The notes beneath the pieces are model-generated. The model searched no databases, was not told the DNA's origin, and saw nothing but the letters and a program-made list of their open reading frames with translations. A stretch of DNA of 64,000 bases from Paenibacillus albidus (GTDB taxonomy: Bacteria > Bacillota > Bacilli > Paenibacillales > Paenibacillaceae), in assembly GCF_014644435.1 (NCBI RefSeq), contig NZ_BMKR01000011.1, positions 62,001-126,000 of the forward strand, given 5' to 3'. Shown here in pieces: positions 55,514 through 64,000 of this stretch; position 1 is the stretch's first letter, and each line of letters begins with the position of its first letter. The position numbers and the translations under genes are program-made.

Positions 55514-56283
55514 TCCAGCTTTCCTCCCTTTACTTTGTCCCGCTTACGAAACTCCTTGAGCAGCAGGAGCAGGAATTGAGTGTCGTCGACCAGATATCTT
55601 TTCCACAGCCGTCCCGGCTCCTGGCTCAGCCGCCAAAACCACTCCAGTCCGGTTCTTTGCATAAAGTCCGGGGCCCGTTTCACCGTTCCCGACAGAAAGT
55701 CGAAGGTCGCGCCTACGCCAATCGATATCGGAGCCTGGTAAGAGGTGTAATGACGGTAGATCCATTTCTCCTGCTTGGGTGCTCCTACCCCGACAAATAC
55801 AATATCCGGCCGGCTTTCGGTCAACATCCGGATAATGCGCTCGTTCTCCTCCTCGTTGTTCTCGAAGCCGTAGGATGGAGAATAGCTGCCTACGATATTC
55901 ATGCCGGGATGTGCAGCTTTGAGATTCTTGATGGCCCGTTCCGGTACACCTTCGGCTGAACCCAGGAAGAATAGCCGGTACTTTCTTTGTTCAAAGGCTT
56001 TGCCCAGTCTGGTGAAAAGATCCGCTCCGGATACCTTCTGCTTCAGCGGCTTGCCGAGCATTTTGGAGGCCCAGATCAGCGGCATTCCATCTGCGACAAC
56101 CGCTCCCGCCTCGGAATAGACGGTTTGAAACTCCTTGTCTTTGCGCAGCTTGATGACATGGTCCACGTTGCAGGTGAGAATGTAGGATTGATTCCTCTCC
56201 TGGATCGTCTTGTCAATGTAATCAAGCAGGTCCATGAAATCATAGTTATCGAAATTGACATCGAACATCTTTACTTGGTTCAT
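55510..56283 (-). CDS. WecG/TagA/CpsF family glycosyltransferase
   Basis: 257 residues. Starts MNQVKMFDVNFDNYDFMDLLDYID; signatures are TCNVDHVIKLRKD, AVVADGMPLIWASKMLGKPL, VGVGAPKQEKWIYRH and GVGATFDFLSGTVKRAP, ending EWFWRLSQEPGRLWKRYL. Family members transfer N-acetylmannosamine or a related sugar to a lipid-linked acceptor. Start 56283 overlaps the polymerase stop (ATGA); longer forms are not supported. Confidence 0.92.
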   Translation of the reverse strand: MNQVKMFDVNFDNYDFMDLLDYIDKTIQERNQSYILTCNVDHVIKLRKDKEFQTVYSEAGAVVADGMPLIWASKMLGKPLKQKVSGADLFTRLGKAFEQRKYRLFFLGSAEGVPERAIKNLKAAHPGMNIVGSYSPSYGFENNEEENERIIRMLTESRPDIVFVGVGAPKQEKWIYRHYTSYQAPISIGVGATFDFLSGTVKRAPDFMQRTGLEWFWRLSQEPGRLWKRYLVDDTQFLLLLLKEFRKRDKVKGGKLE

Positions 56284-57626
56284 CGTATCACTTCTTTTTG
56301 TGGGGAATCGGTGGACTGTGAAGATCGATACAGGCAGTTTAGGTACCAACAGAACGGGATAATAAATTGGACCGTCGACAGCGTGTTGTCGGAAAAGGAA
56401 TAGATTAGAAACGCTGCAATAAATAACAGATAATAGGCTTTGACCGGCGGTGCCAAAGCTCTGTAAACCAGAAGAAACACAGCCAATAAGGAGAGCATCA
56501 ACAGAATAGAGCCGAATAATCCCCCATCAAAATAAAACCGGATATACTCGTTGTGCGGAACCACAAAACCTTTGTACAACGTTCCGTCGTTCGCTACTGT
56601 CACCGCTCCAAGCCCTTTCCCCGTCCAGGGGGAGTCGGATGCCTTGTTCAGGAAATACTCCCAGGCTTCGGCGCGGCCCGACAAATCGACGCCCGTCTCC
56701 GTTGACCGTTCAAAGGAGCGTTTCTTGATGTTGTCGAGCTGCATATACACGGCAACGATGACCAGAAGGAATGAGCCCATCAGCGGAACCATGTAGTAGG
56801 TTTTGCCCTTCAGATATTGCCGGAGAATATCATAGAAGTAATACAGGAGCATTAGTGCCAAGGCCAGTATCGGTCCCCGTGTTCCAGTTCCGATCAGGAT
56901 AAAAAAATTCAGGCCAAGCACGGTGTAAAAGTACCGGATATGCTGCGGACTCCGTTTGATCTCAATGAACGGGATGGCCACACCCATAAAGGCCAGCATG
57001 GCCAGATGGGCCGGAATGTTTGCTCCCTGAATCCGTATAGCGCCGGTAAATTCAACATCCAGCAAGGAATGAAGGTGTGCGGCCTGGAGCAGCACGCCTG
57101 CAAGTACACTGACGATAGGCAGCAGGCAGATGATCCGAATCTGCCGTTCCGCCACTTCCTTTTTCCAGTTAATTAACAGGAACACGAACGGAAGCGACAA
57201 TCCAATAAACGCTTTGACCGCAATGGATGCGGTCATCTGCGGCATCCAGATGGAGAAAGCGAAGGTGATGAAGAGCAGCACCGCCATGGCCCATAAGGGA
57301 TGGCTTAGCTTGAACCGCAGTCCGTTCACCAGAATGCAGGGTACCAGAAGCATCAGGATAGCCAGTTTGTACAGCGACAGGATCTCCATTCCGAACAGGC
57401 TGCCCCCGTACAGGAAATTGATGGAGATGGCTGTCGTCAATAGAACGAAGTAACTGATCAGCTCCGGCTTCGAGATGGAGACCCCCAGCAGAATGATCAG
57501 CACTACGGCAGCTATCGCAATTTCCGGCTGGTAGATCACCGCTGTTCCCAGGAACAGGGCGGACATGAGATAGAGCATCCCGTATGGCACAACATGAAAT
57601 TTGGAGCCCCACTCAAAATTAGTCAT
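56280..57626 (-). CDS. O-antigen polymerase (Wzy)-like membrane protein
   Basis: 448 residues with about 11 membrane segments and an outer loop near 315-365 (GVDLSGRAEAWEYFLNKA, then PWTGKGLGAVTVANDG and VVPHNEYIRFYFDGG), the pattern of Wzy_C/ligase proteins. It probably joins repeat units outside the membrane. Its stop overlaps the WecG-like start. Confidence 0.84.
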   Translation of the reverse strand: MTNFEWGSKFHVVPYGMLYLMSALFLGTAVIYQPEIAIAAVVLIILLGVSISKPELISYFVLLTTAISINFLYGGSLFGMEILSLYKLAILMLLVPCILVNGLRFKLSHPLWAMAVLLFITFAFSIWMPQMTASIAVKAFIGLSLPFVFLLINWKKEVAERQIRIICLLPIVSVLAGVLLQAAHLHSLLDVEFTGAIRIQGANIPAHLAMLAFMGVAIPFIEIKRSPQHIRYFYTVLGLNFFILIGTGTRGPILALALMLLYYFYDILRQYLKGKTYYMVPLMGSFLLVIVAVYMQLDNIKKRSFERSTETGVDLSGRAEAWEYFLNKASDSPWTGKGLGAVTVANDGTLYKGFVVPHNEYIRFYFDGGLFGSILLMLSLLAVFLLVYRALAPPVKAYYLLFIAAFLIYSFSDNTLSTVQFIIPFCWYLNCLYRSSQSTDSPQKEVIR

Positions 57627-57635
57627 CTTACTCCC

Positions 57636-58571
57636 TCACCCCGCTGCAGACTCTCTCTTCCGGTTCCAGATCATGTGAAGAGTTCCGCGGATACTCTCCA
57701 ACCTGCATTTATTCAGCAGCTTTCTGCCCTGGCTTCTGGAAAGCACCGAGTCGGCCATGATATACAAAATTTTGGCTCCTGTCGTTCCAATCAAGATCAG
57801 CCGGCCTTTGAAGCCTTCACTTTTCATGGCGTTGGAGATACCCTGGCTGTAATACCGTTTCATAATCCAGTCTTCCGTCAAGCGGTTGGCCGGCACGAAA
57901 TGATCCACTGCCATTTGGGGATGGTACAAGATCGAATGTCCCTGCCTCTGAATCTGTCCGAACAGCCAGGTCTCTTCTCCCGACAACAGCGAATCTCCTT
58001 TTCTGCCAAGCTCCAGCGGGAACAGGCTGATGTCAAAGACTGCCTTGCGCATCGCCATATTGGCTCCGCAGGGATGAAGCTTGCTGGGATACTCCTTGAT
58101 TCTGTCCCCCAAATCTACAATGGTGTAGGGAAGCTCGAACGGCTTGATGAGCCAATCCGGGCGTTTGCTTTCGAAGATCGGGGCAATTTTACCGCCCATC
58201 GCCATGACCTCCGGCTTTTCTTCAAATGTGGAGACTATTGTGGTTATCCAGTTCCGGCAAGGGATCGCATCATCATCAAGAAATGCGATAAGTCCCGCTT
58301 TGGAGGCCAGAATGCCCGTATTGCGGGCCGCTGACAATCCTTGTACCGGCTCCAGAAGATAACGGATATCCATCTCGTTTCCATAGGCAGCTATGAACTC
58401 CTTGACCCTGGCAGCCGTATCGTCCTTAGAACGGTTATCAACAACGATAACCTCGGCCAGCTCCAGATTCTCCAGCGGCAATAGCGACTGCAGGGTCTTG
58501 ACCAGCAGCTGTGAGCGGTTATAGGTACAAACGATAATGGAAATCTTAGGAACGACTCCGTGTTGACGCAT
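57636..58571 (-). CDS. Glycosyltransferase, GT2 family
   Basis: About 311 residues. GT-A domain with ISIIVCTYNRSQLLVKTLQS, VVDNRSKDDT, ARNTGILASKAGLIAFLDDDAIP (the D-D-D metal site) and GANMAMRK/GEETWLFGQI further on. ATG 58571 has TTAGGTGA upstream; a GTG two codons earlier is possible. Probably the first transfer after the priming enzyme, judging by order, which is inference. Confidence 0.88.
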   Translation of the reverse strand: MRQHGVVPKISIIVCTYNRSQLLVKTLQSLLPLENLELAEVIVVDNRSKDDTAARVKEFIAAYGNEMDIRYLLEPVQGLSAARNTGILASKAGLIAFLDDDAIPCRNWITTIVSTFEEKPEVMAMGGKIAPIFESKRPDWLIKPFELPYTIVDLGDRIKEYPSKLHPCGANMAMRKAVFDISLFPLELGRKGDSLLSGEETWLFGQIQRQGHSILYHPQMAVDHFVPANRLTEDWIMKRYYSQGISNAMKSEGFKGRLILIGTTGAKILYIMADSVLSRSQGRKLLNKCRLESIRGTLHMIWNRKRESAAG

Positions 58572-58596
58572 CGGCACTCACCTAATTTCCATAATA

Positions 58597-59283
58597 TTAA
58601 TAGGCATCTTTGGAACCCAGCAGCATCAGGGCCGTCTTGAAAATAATCTTCATATCCAGCTTGATGCTGCGCATGTGAATATAAGTCAAGTCCAGCTGTA
58701 CCATTTCCTCAAACCCTACACTGTTACGGGCATTAACCTGCCAGTAGCCTGTGCAGCCCGGGGTAACCGTAAGACGCTGCTTGTCATAATCTGTATACTG
58801 TGCCACCTCATCAGGCAACGGCGGCCGCGGACCGACCAGACTCATATGACCGAGGAGCACATTCCACAGCTGTGGCAGCTCATCGATACTTGTCTTGCGC
58901 AAAAACCTTCCCGTCCGTGTAATGCGGGGATCATTTTTGATCTTGAACATTGCACCGCTTACCTCGTTGTAGGCCATGAGGTTCGCCTTCAGCTCCTCGG
59001 CATTGGAGACCATGGATCTGAATTTATACATTGGAAACTCTTTTTCGTCCTTGCCTACACGGTTTTGCCGGAAGAATACTTTACCTTTCGGGTCCTCCAG
59101 CTTGATCAGGACAGCCACCACTACGAACAGAGGCAGCAGCACAAGAAGACCAAGAGCGGAGAAAAAGATATCGATGATCCGTTTCATGACCAGGTAGGAC
59201 CCCGACTCTTTCGTCCCTTCCTTGGCATGCAGCATGTAAAGTTTCGGCAGGACGGCCTCGTAGTCTTCCGGCAGTTTTTGCAT
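58597..59283 (-). CDS. Priming sugar transferase (undecaprenyl-phosphate glycosyl-1-phosphate transferase)
   Basis: About 228 residues, the short WbaP/RfbP-type catalytic form. One re-entrant hydrophobic segment ([21 protein letters not shown]) and the signatures [51 protein letters not shown] and [13 protein letters not shown]. It loads the first sugar phosphate on undecaprenyl phosphate. ATG 59283 lies 8 nt after GGAG; the ATG two codons earlier is too close to the site. Confidence 0.93.
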   Translation of the reverse strand: MQKLPEDYEAVLPKLYMLHAKEGTKESGSYLVMKRIIDIFFSALGLLVLLPLFVVVAVLIKLEDPKGKVFFRQNRVGKDEKEFPMYKFRSMVSNAEELKANLMAYNEVSGAMFKIKNDPRITRTGRFLRKTSIDELPQLWNVLLGHMSLVGPRPPLPDEVAQYTDYDKQRLTVTPGCTGYWQVNARNSVGFEEMVQLDLTYIHMRSIKLDMKIIFKTALMLLGSKDAY

Positions 59284-59349
59284 GCTCATCTCTCCTTATA
59301 AAGTTTGATCGCTATCACAGCGTCGAGTACTACGTAATAAGCTTTCCGG

Positions 59350-60231
59350 TCAGGTGGTTTGTCCCGCTTTGCTCAGCCATTCAGCCATTGCATCCATTAC
59401 AGGGTAACGCAGATCTTCACTTTGCAGGGCAAATTCCAGTGTGGTCAAAATATAACCCAGGCGCTCCCCGACATCGTATCTGGTACCATCAAAGTTATAA
59501 GCATATACCCGTTCGCTTTGGTTCAGCTTCTGGATGGCATCGGTCAGCTGAATCTCGCCGCCTGCACCTTTTTCCTGCAGGTCGAGGTATTTGAAAATTT
59601 TCGGTGTAAAGACGTAACGGCCCATGATGGCCAGATTGGAAGGTGCTGTCCCCAGCGGCGGTTTCTCAACGAAATTGTTTACCCGGTACAGACGTCCATC
59701 CTGCAGATCCGGCTCAATAATTCCGTAACGGTTCGTGAACTCATCCGCGATCTCCTGAACCCCGATGACCGAATTTTGCGTTTCTTCATATTGGTCGATC
59801 AGCTGCTTCAGGCAAGGGGTTTGTCCGGTTACGATATCATCGCCAAGCATGACGCCGAAGGGCTCATCCCCGATAAAACGTCTGGCGCACCATACCGCAT
59901 GGCCCAGACCTTTCGGTTCTTTCTGGCGGATATAGTGGATTTCTACCTTGGCAGAACGCTGAACCTCTTTCAACAATTCCAGCTTGCCGTCTTCCAGCAG
60001 GCGGGATTCCAGTTCAAACGCATTGTCGAAATGATCCTCGATTGCTCTTTTTCCTTTACCGGTAACAATGATGATGTCCTCAATACCAGAGGCAATTGCC
60101 TCCTCCACAATGTATTGAATGGTTGGTTTGTTGATGATGGGAAGCATTTCCTTAGGCATTGCTTTCGTTGCAGGAAGAAAGCGCGTCCCGAGTCCTGCTG
60201 CAGGGATAATCACCTTTTTAACCTTTTTCAT
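59350..60231 (-). CDS. galU: UTP-glucose-1-phosphate uridylyltransferase
   Basis: 293 residues. [32 protein letters not shown] is represented by its core [19 protein letters not shown], followed by [24 protein letters not shown] and VMLGDDIV. It makes UDP-glucose, the substrate for Ugd and several glycosyltransferases in this operon. Confidence 0.95.
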   Translation of the reverse strand: MKKVKKVIIPAAGLGTRFLPATKAMPKEMLPIINKPTIQYIVEEAIASGIEDIIIVTGKGKRAIEDHFDNAFELESRLLEDGKLELLKEVQRSAKVEIHYIRQKEPKGLGHAVWCARRFIGDEPFGVMLGDDIVTGQTPCLKQLIDQYEETQNSVIGVQEIADEFTNRYGIIEPDLQDGRLYRVNNFVEKPPLGTAPSNLAIMGRYVFTPKIFKYLDLQEKGAGGEIQLTDAIQKLNQSERVYAYNFDGTRYDVGERLGYILTTLEFALQSEDLRYPVMDAMAEWLSKAGQTT

Positions 60232-60287
60232 CGCACTTACCTCCTAAAAGTTTTTAAAAGCATCGGCTTGTTTCACTTCATACACAG

Positions 60288-60929
60288 TTATTTGGCCTGA
60301 TTCATGGCAATGCCGAGAATCTTGGAACCGGCTTGTTCGAGCAGTACCTTCACCTTACGCAGCGCATCCCGTTTCGACTTGCCGTGTCTGGCAACCAGAA
60401 TCACACCATCCACCTGGGAAGCCAAAATGCGGGCATCACTGTACTCCACTGCCGGAGGAGAATCCAGCAGGATCAAATCATGGCTTCCGCGAAGCTCTTC
60501 CAGAAGAGCTGTCATTTTGTCACTACCCAGCAGATCGGGTGGACTGACGGAGGTCTGTCCGGCCGGGATAATGGACAGATTGGCCAGATTGCCGAGCAAC
60601 GAAATCTCATCCGCTTCCTTCTGGCCGCCCAGATAAGCAGCAAGTCCATTGCTGCCGTCTACGCCGAATACAGTGTCGAGTCCTGGGTTTCTCAGGTTGC
60701 AGTCAACGACGGCTACCTTCTTGCCATCCTGCACAAAAGAAACGGCCAGATTGGACAAAATGGTGGTCTTGCCCTCCCCGCCTTCAGCGGAGGTGAAGAG
60801 CAGCACCCGGCCGCCGCTTCCTTGCAGCAGGCCTAGCTGGCGGATATAAGTACGCAGTGAGCGGAAGGATTCGGACACATGGGAAGCCGGATTGACATCA
60901 GCAATCAGACTGTTATTCAGCCGTAACAT
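60288..60929 (-). CDS. CpsD/CapB-type tyrosine kinase-like ATPase
   Basis: About 213 residues. Walker A in SAEGGEGKTTILSNLA (about 47-62), a Walker A'-like VAVVDCNLRNP in which the second aspartate is an asparagine, and Walker B in LILLDSPPAVEYSD. The C-terminus (KILGIAMNQAK) ends without the tyrosine cluster usual in bacterial tyrosine kinases. It pairs with the Wzz/CpsC adapter encoded just upstream (overlap 17 nt) and probably controls polymerisation and export. Confidence 0.88.
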   Translation of the reverse strand: MLRLNNSLIADVNPASHVSESFRSLRTYIRQLGLLQGSGGRVLLFTSAEGGEGKTTILSNLAVSFVQDGKKVAVVDCNLRNPGLDTVFGVDGSNGLAAYLGGQKEADEISLLGNLANLSIIPAGQTSVSPPDLLGSDKMTALLEELRGSHDLILLDSPPAVEYSDARILASQVDGVILVARHGKSKRDALRKVKVLLEQAGSKILGIAMNQAK

Positions 60930-61650
60930 AAGCACCCTCCCCTACTCTGGCTTTGGCATCCGCTTTGCCCATATCGCGTTTACGTATGGCTGGGATTGAA
61001 GCAATCACCGGAAGACCCAGGTCGAACTCTGCTTCCCTCTCGGAACGGAGTGTACCGTTCAGGGTTTCCATCAGCAGAATAATACCAAGCGCAGCCATAA
61101 GTGAAACTACAAAGCTAATAATGATGTTCATCATAAAACCGCTGTTCACCGGCGGCGGCTGTTTGGAAGGATCGGCCGGAGTCAGAAACGTGACATTGTT
61201 CAGTTTCATCAGCGACGGCAGACTGCGGATAAATTCCTGCGAAACCGCATTTACGATCCCGGCTGCCTTGGTGTAGCTCTCATCCTGTACTGTAAGGTTG
61301 ATTACCTGGCTTTTCTCGGATGACTTGATGCCGACTTTCGGGGCCAGCTCTTCTTGCGTCAGATTGAACTCGGGGTGGGCATCCACTACACTCTTCATAA
61401 TAGTAGGCGACTTAATAATTTCCTTGTAGCTCTCGATGAGGTTAAGGCTGAAGTTGAGATCATTAAGGTTGTTGCTCGCGGGAACATTTGCAATGTTGTT
61501 CACAAGCAGTTGCCCAGAAGCGGAGTAGACCGGTACTACGAAGTTTTTGCTGACGTAGAAGGTGGTAGCACAGGAGATCAATACAAACAGCGTGATTAGC
61601 CATAACCTTTTCTTTATAAGGTTAATGTAATCCAAAATCGTTTTTTCCAC
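60913..61650 (-). CDS. Wzz/CpsC-type chain-length and kinase adapter protein
   Basis: 245 residues with two membrane segments (about 15-35 and 172-193) around an external Wzz domain; the inner C-terminus, rich in Lys, Arg and Ala, would contact CpsD. The start is a GTG preceded by AAGGAGGG. First gene of the exopolysaccharide operon. Confidence 0.9.
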   Translation of the reverse strand: MEKTILDYINLIKKRLWLITLFVLISCATTFYVSKNFVVPVYSASGQLLVNNIANVPASNNLNDLNFSLNLIESYKEIIKSPTIMKSVVDAHPEFNLTQEELAPKVGIKSSEKSQVINLTVQDESYTKAAGIVNAVSQEFIRSLPSLMKLNNVTFLTPADPSKQPPPVNSGFMMNIIISFVVSLMAALGIILLMETLNGTLRSEREAEFDLGLPVIASIPAIRKRDMGKADAKARVGEGAYVTAE

Positions 61651-61802
61651 AGTAACCCTCCTTCCGTATAAAATTCATTCTGAAAGCAATCATGAAAATT
61701 TCAGTTATCTTGCTTTTATTCTATCAATCCGTTTCAATTGCCACATGGGTCATACCATCACTTTCCTCTTCACTTTGGTGTGAGTGGTTTTACCGCCTAA
61801 GA

Positions 61803-61830
61803 GGGGGGGGATGGTATACTTTTGTACCAT
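61803..61830. promoter_or_regulatory. G8 tract and adjacent inverted repeat upstream of the exopolysaccharide operon
   Basis: Eight G in a row (61803-61810) abut ATGGTA-8 nt-TACCAT (61811-61830). A reversed GATGGTAT also occurs at 61751-61759. The region is the 295-bp gap between the response regulator terminator and the first biosynthesis gene, so it should carry the operon promoter; no clear -35/-10 pair was found. Confidence 0.45.
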
Positions 61831-61880
61831 ATAGACGACTCCGTTTCACCAAATTGTGAACTTTTCTCTTAAAAAGACAC

Positions 61881-61912
61881 AAAAAAAACACGGACCTGGT
61901 GTCCGTGTTTCT
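61881..61912 (-). terminator. Terminator of the two-component gene pair
   Basis: AAACACGGAC and GTCCGTGTTT form a perfect 10-bp stem with a 5-nt loop and a run of T on the minus strand, about 35 nt after the regulator stop. It separates the regulator genes from the exopolysaccharide operon. Confidence 0.92.
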
Positions 61913-61945
61913 TGGAAACTCCGCTCCATTTCAGCGGGTTTTGGC

Positions 61946-62581
61946 TTAATCGTATGACATTTCGTATTTGGTCAATCCTACAGCATTTGCGTACAACGCC
62001 GCCTGTGTGCGGTCGGCTACCTGCAGTTTGGCCAGAATCTGGCTGACATGCTTCTTCACCGTAAATTCGCTGATAAAAAGACGCGCAGCAATTTCCCGGT
62101 TGCAAGCTCCTTGCCCCAGTTCAATCAAAACTTCTTTTTCTTTTGGTGTCAGCTCATCGGTAGGACTGCTTCCACTCATACGCATTTTATCTTCCATTAA
62201 TCCGGGATCATAATACTTTCTGCCCTTATGGACCAATTGAATCGCAAACAGCAACTCCTCGGGCAAAGCCTCCTTGAGCACATATCCGTCAACGAGCACT
62301 TCCTCCGCCTTCAGGAAATCCTCCCGGCTTGCGGATGAGGTCAGCAGAATAAACTTGCTGGCAATTCCGCGTGTACGCGCCGCTTTGATTACATCCAGCC
62401 CAGACTCATCGGCAAGCTTAAGATCAATCAGCACAAGGTCAGGCTGCGTCTCCTCAATGACCAGGAGCGCCTCTTGGCCATTCGTTGCCTCGCCAGCAAA
62501 CTGTACATTAGGTTGCATCGAAATGACTGCTGCCAGTCCTCTTCTCACCAAAGGGTGATCATCTACAATGACGATTTTCAT
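61946..62581 (-). CDS. NarL/LuxR-type response regulator
   Basis: 211 residues. Receiver domain with VDDHP at the start and phospho-acceptor D53 in LVLIDLKLADESG; C-terminal LuxR helix-turn-helix (about 145-205: LTPKEKEVLIELGQGACNRE, then FISEFTVKKHVSQILAKL). ATG 62581 has GTAGGAGG upstream. It follows the sensor kinase by 22 nt. Its targets are not shown, but the exopolysaccharide operon begins 300 bp downstream on the same strand and is a natural candidate. Confidence 0.93.
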   Translation of the reverse strand: MKIVIVDDHPLVRRGLAAVISMQPNVQFAGEATNGQEALLVIEETQPDLVLIDLKLADESGLDVIKAARTRGIASKFILLTSSASREDFLKAEEVLVDGYVLKEALPEELLFAIQLVHKGRKYYDPGLMEDKMRMSGSSPTDELTPKEKEVLIELGQGACNREIAARLFISEFTVKKHVSQILAKLQVADRTQAALYANAVGLTKYEMSYD

Positions 62582-62603
62582 TGAACGACCTCCTACCTGT
62601 AGT

Positions 62604-64000
62604 TTATGCATTCTTTAATTCAGCCACGCCAACGGGTATCGAGATTAAAATTCTTGTGCCTGCATTTTCGCTGCTCGACAGCTGGAACTCGCCGCCAAGC
62701 GATTGGGTTAAGTATTGCATATTCTTCATACCGAGCCCGCCGGTATTATCCTCGGACTCCGTCCAAAGCAAATCGGTATCGAACCCGACCCCATCATCAG
62801 AGATGGATAACCGGATCCAGGTTGGCTTAAGCGACAGTTCAACAACCACCCGGCGGGCCGCCCCATGACGGATCGCATTGCCTGTGGCCTCGGATATAAT
62901 CCGGAAAAGTGCCTTATGATAGGGATAAGGGAGACTGAAATCATCGCCCGTAATTTTAAGTTCAATCTCCACGTCATTTAGACGGGAGAGACTTTTCAAG
63001 TGCGACCTTACCATCCCCAGCCAAGTGGACCCGCCGCTTTTCTTGGAGCTAAGACTGTAAATCGTGATCCGCAGCTCTTTGGCAACCTTCGTCGCGGAAT
63101 CATGAATAAGCTCAATCTGCTCTTCAAGCTGGGTGTCGGACATCTTTCTCCATGTCTGCTTCAGCGAATGTGTGGCGTACACAATGCCGAACAGACTCTG
63201 TGACACACTGTCGTGCATCTCATCCGCAATCCGGTTCTGCTCGTTCGTGATAATCAGCCTGTTCTCAATAACGCCCAGCTCATGGCGCTCAAGAATAATG
63301 GCACTCAGCTCCGACAGGAACATCAGTTGTTGAATGTACCATCTGCGCCCTTCCAGGCCTTCGGCCGACTCCAGCTTCACACCGATCATCCCCACAAAGC
63401 GGGTGCTCATCCGAACAGGCATCAGCAGGAAGTCACCGAGTCCCGGCAAGCTCTTAAATACAGGCTCCCGCTGAATTCTCCATTCATGCTCATGCTTCTC
63501 AAGCTCCGAGAACAGGAATCGTTCTTCTTCCTGCTGCCAGCCGGTCTGACGGCTTTGTGGAGCAGGCTCCCCGCTTTTCTTCGCGAACCAGAAGAGCGCT
63601 TTGTCCAGCTTGGTGAGCTTCACCACATAATCCGTAATGACTTGGCCGATATTCATGAAGTCGTGCTGGCTTGAGGTCTCCACGATATGGTACAAAGATT
63701 TGATATGCTCCATCGTTTCATTCGTCCGCGCATTGGCTTCCTCCCGCTGGCGTTTCATCCGATTAACCATCTGCATTACTATAACCGTAAGTACCAGTGC
63801 TAGAAACAGGTTCCCGTTCTCCAGTGCAGCCGCTGCAAACGATTGGTCCGAAAAATTGAGAAAAAGGTAACAAAAAGCTACCATTATGCCGATATAACTT
63901 AGGAGCAGGCTCCAGCCAAAATAATAGGATAAAGATCCTGCGGCAATAAGTACGGGATTAAGTACATAAAGCTTAAAAGAACTGTCATATCCGCCTGTAA
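62604..64000 (-). CDS. NarL-type sensor histidine kinase (partial, N-terminus beyond the window)
   Basis: The reading frame is open to the right edge, so the true start lies outside. At least two membrane segments precede the soluble part. A GAF-like domain (about 62604-coordinates 63300-63650) is followed by HisKA_3 with phospho-acceptor histidine in RIADEMHDSVSQSLFG and an HATPase domain (IISEATGNAIRHGAARR, SISDDGVGFDTD, GLGMKNM). It partners the adjacent response regulator. The signal is unknown. Confidence 0.9.
   Translation of the reverse strand, partial: TGGYDSSFKLYVLNPVLIAAGSLSYYFGWSLLLSYIGIMVAFCYLFLNFSDQSFAAAALENGNLFLALVLTVIVMQMVNRMKRQREEANARTNETMEHIKSLYHIVETSSQHDFMNIGQVITDYVVKLTKLDKALFWFAKKSGEPAPQSRQTGWQQEEERFLFSELEKHEHEWRIQREPVFKSLPGLGDFLLMPVRMSTRFVGMIGVKLESAEGLEGRRWYIQQLMFLSELSAIILERHELGVIENRLIITNEQNRIADEMHDSVSQSLFGIVYATHSLKQTWRKMSDTQLEEQIELIHDSATKVAKELRITIYSLSSKKSGGSTWLGMVRSHLKSLSRLNDVEIELKITGDDFSLPYPYHKALFRIISEATGNAIRHGAARRVVVELSLKPTWIRLSISDDGVGFDTDLLWTESEDNTGGLGMKNMQYLTQSLGGEFQLSSSENAGTRILISIPVGVAELKNA

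Noticed and set aside
59359..60300. 313-codon frame opposite galU
   Set aside because: Antisense to galU; no ribosome site or family resemblance.
1..64000. Prophage, insertion sequence, CRISPR array, rRNA or tRNA genes
   Set aside because: No transposase, integrase, phage structural gene, regular CRISPR repeat or recognisable rRNA or tRNA sequence was seen.

Overview
The window reads as chromosomal DNA of a spore-forming, Gram-positive soil bacterium of the Paenibacillus type. Reasons: strong GGAGG-type ribosome sites with frequent TTG and GTG starts, a small acid-soluble spore protein (SspH family), a SleB-like cell-wall hydrolase, a bacterial Ku/LigD repair pair, a YitT membrane protein, a YvgK/ModAB-like molybdate locus, multi-domain secreted glycosidases, and many short palindromic intergenic repeats. 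No rRNA, tRNA, CRISPR array, prophage or insertion sequence was seen. The assignment rests on protein resemblance only.

Left part (1-31 kb), mostly housekeeping. tsaB (cut by the left edge) and tsaE (tRNA threonylcarbamoylation) sit beside a small spore-protein operon. Next come the end-joining genes ku, ligD-ligase and ligD-polymerase, the last two on separate reading frames. They are followed by a YitT protein, cardiolipin synthase, an M23 peptidase/bactofilin pair, an ABC exporter, the large subunit of glutamate synthase without its small subunit, a YhgE/Pip protein with its TetR regulator and a clear candidate operator, a UgtP-like glycolipid glycosyltransferase, a UPF0173 hydrolase, a SleB-like hydrolase, ThpR, a 2-hydroxyacid dehydrogenase, a dGTPase, a molybdate-type uptake locus (regulator, ModB, ModA, no ModC) and a WYL regulator.

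Middle (30-37 kb): poorly characterised genes (one unrecognised protein, an M50-like membrane peptidase, a coiled-coil membrane protein, AIM24), Dps with a PerR-like box, a CPA1 antiporter and a GNAT acetyltransferase. A 51-bp tandem repeat of six copies follows.

Right part (37-64 kb), the accessory heart of the window: an exopolysaccharide locus, all on the minus strand. Read in the direction of transcription it runs: sensor kinase (cut by the right edge) and NarL-type regulator, strong terminator, Wzz/CpsC, CpsD, GalU, priming glycosyl-1-phosphate transferase, GT2, Wzy-like polymerase, WecG/TagA, a possible 39-residue peptide, an O-antigen ligase/polymerase-like protein, Wzx flippase, GT2, three GT4 glycosyltransferases and UDP-glucose dehydrogenase. 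A 1.2-kb repeat-rich gap follows, then ManC and three secreted glycoside hydrolases, two of them GH26 paralogues with PA14 domains. The larger GH26 gene is preceded by a sequence closely matching the GEMM-I (c-di-GMP-I) riboswitch, and the second GH26 leader carries a shorter, weaker resemblance.

The most interesting reading is one exopolysaccharide build-and-cut module: synthesis and export genes next to secreted mannanase-like enzymes whose expression is probably set by a cyclic dinucleotide. The gap between ugd and manC holds eight variants of one stem-loop (TTAGCGGG, 7-nt loop, CCCGCTAA), two 84-bp structured repeats, short 19-25-bp tandem arrays and a duplicated copy of the ugd 3' end.
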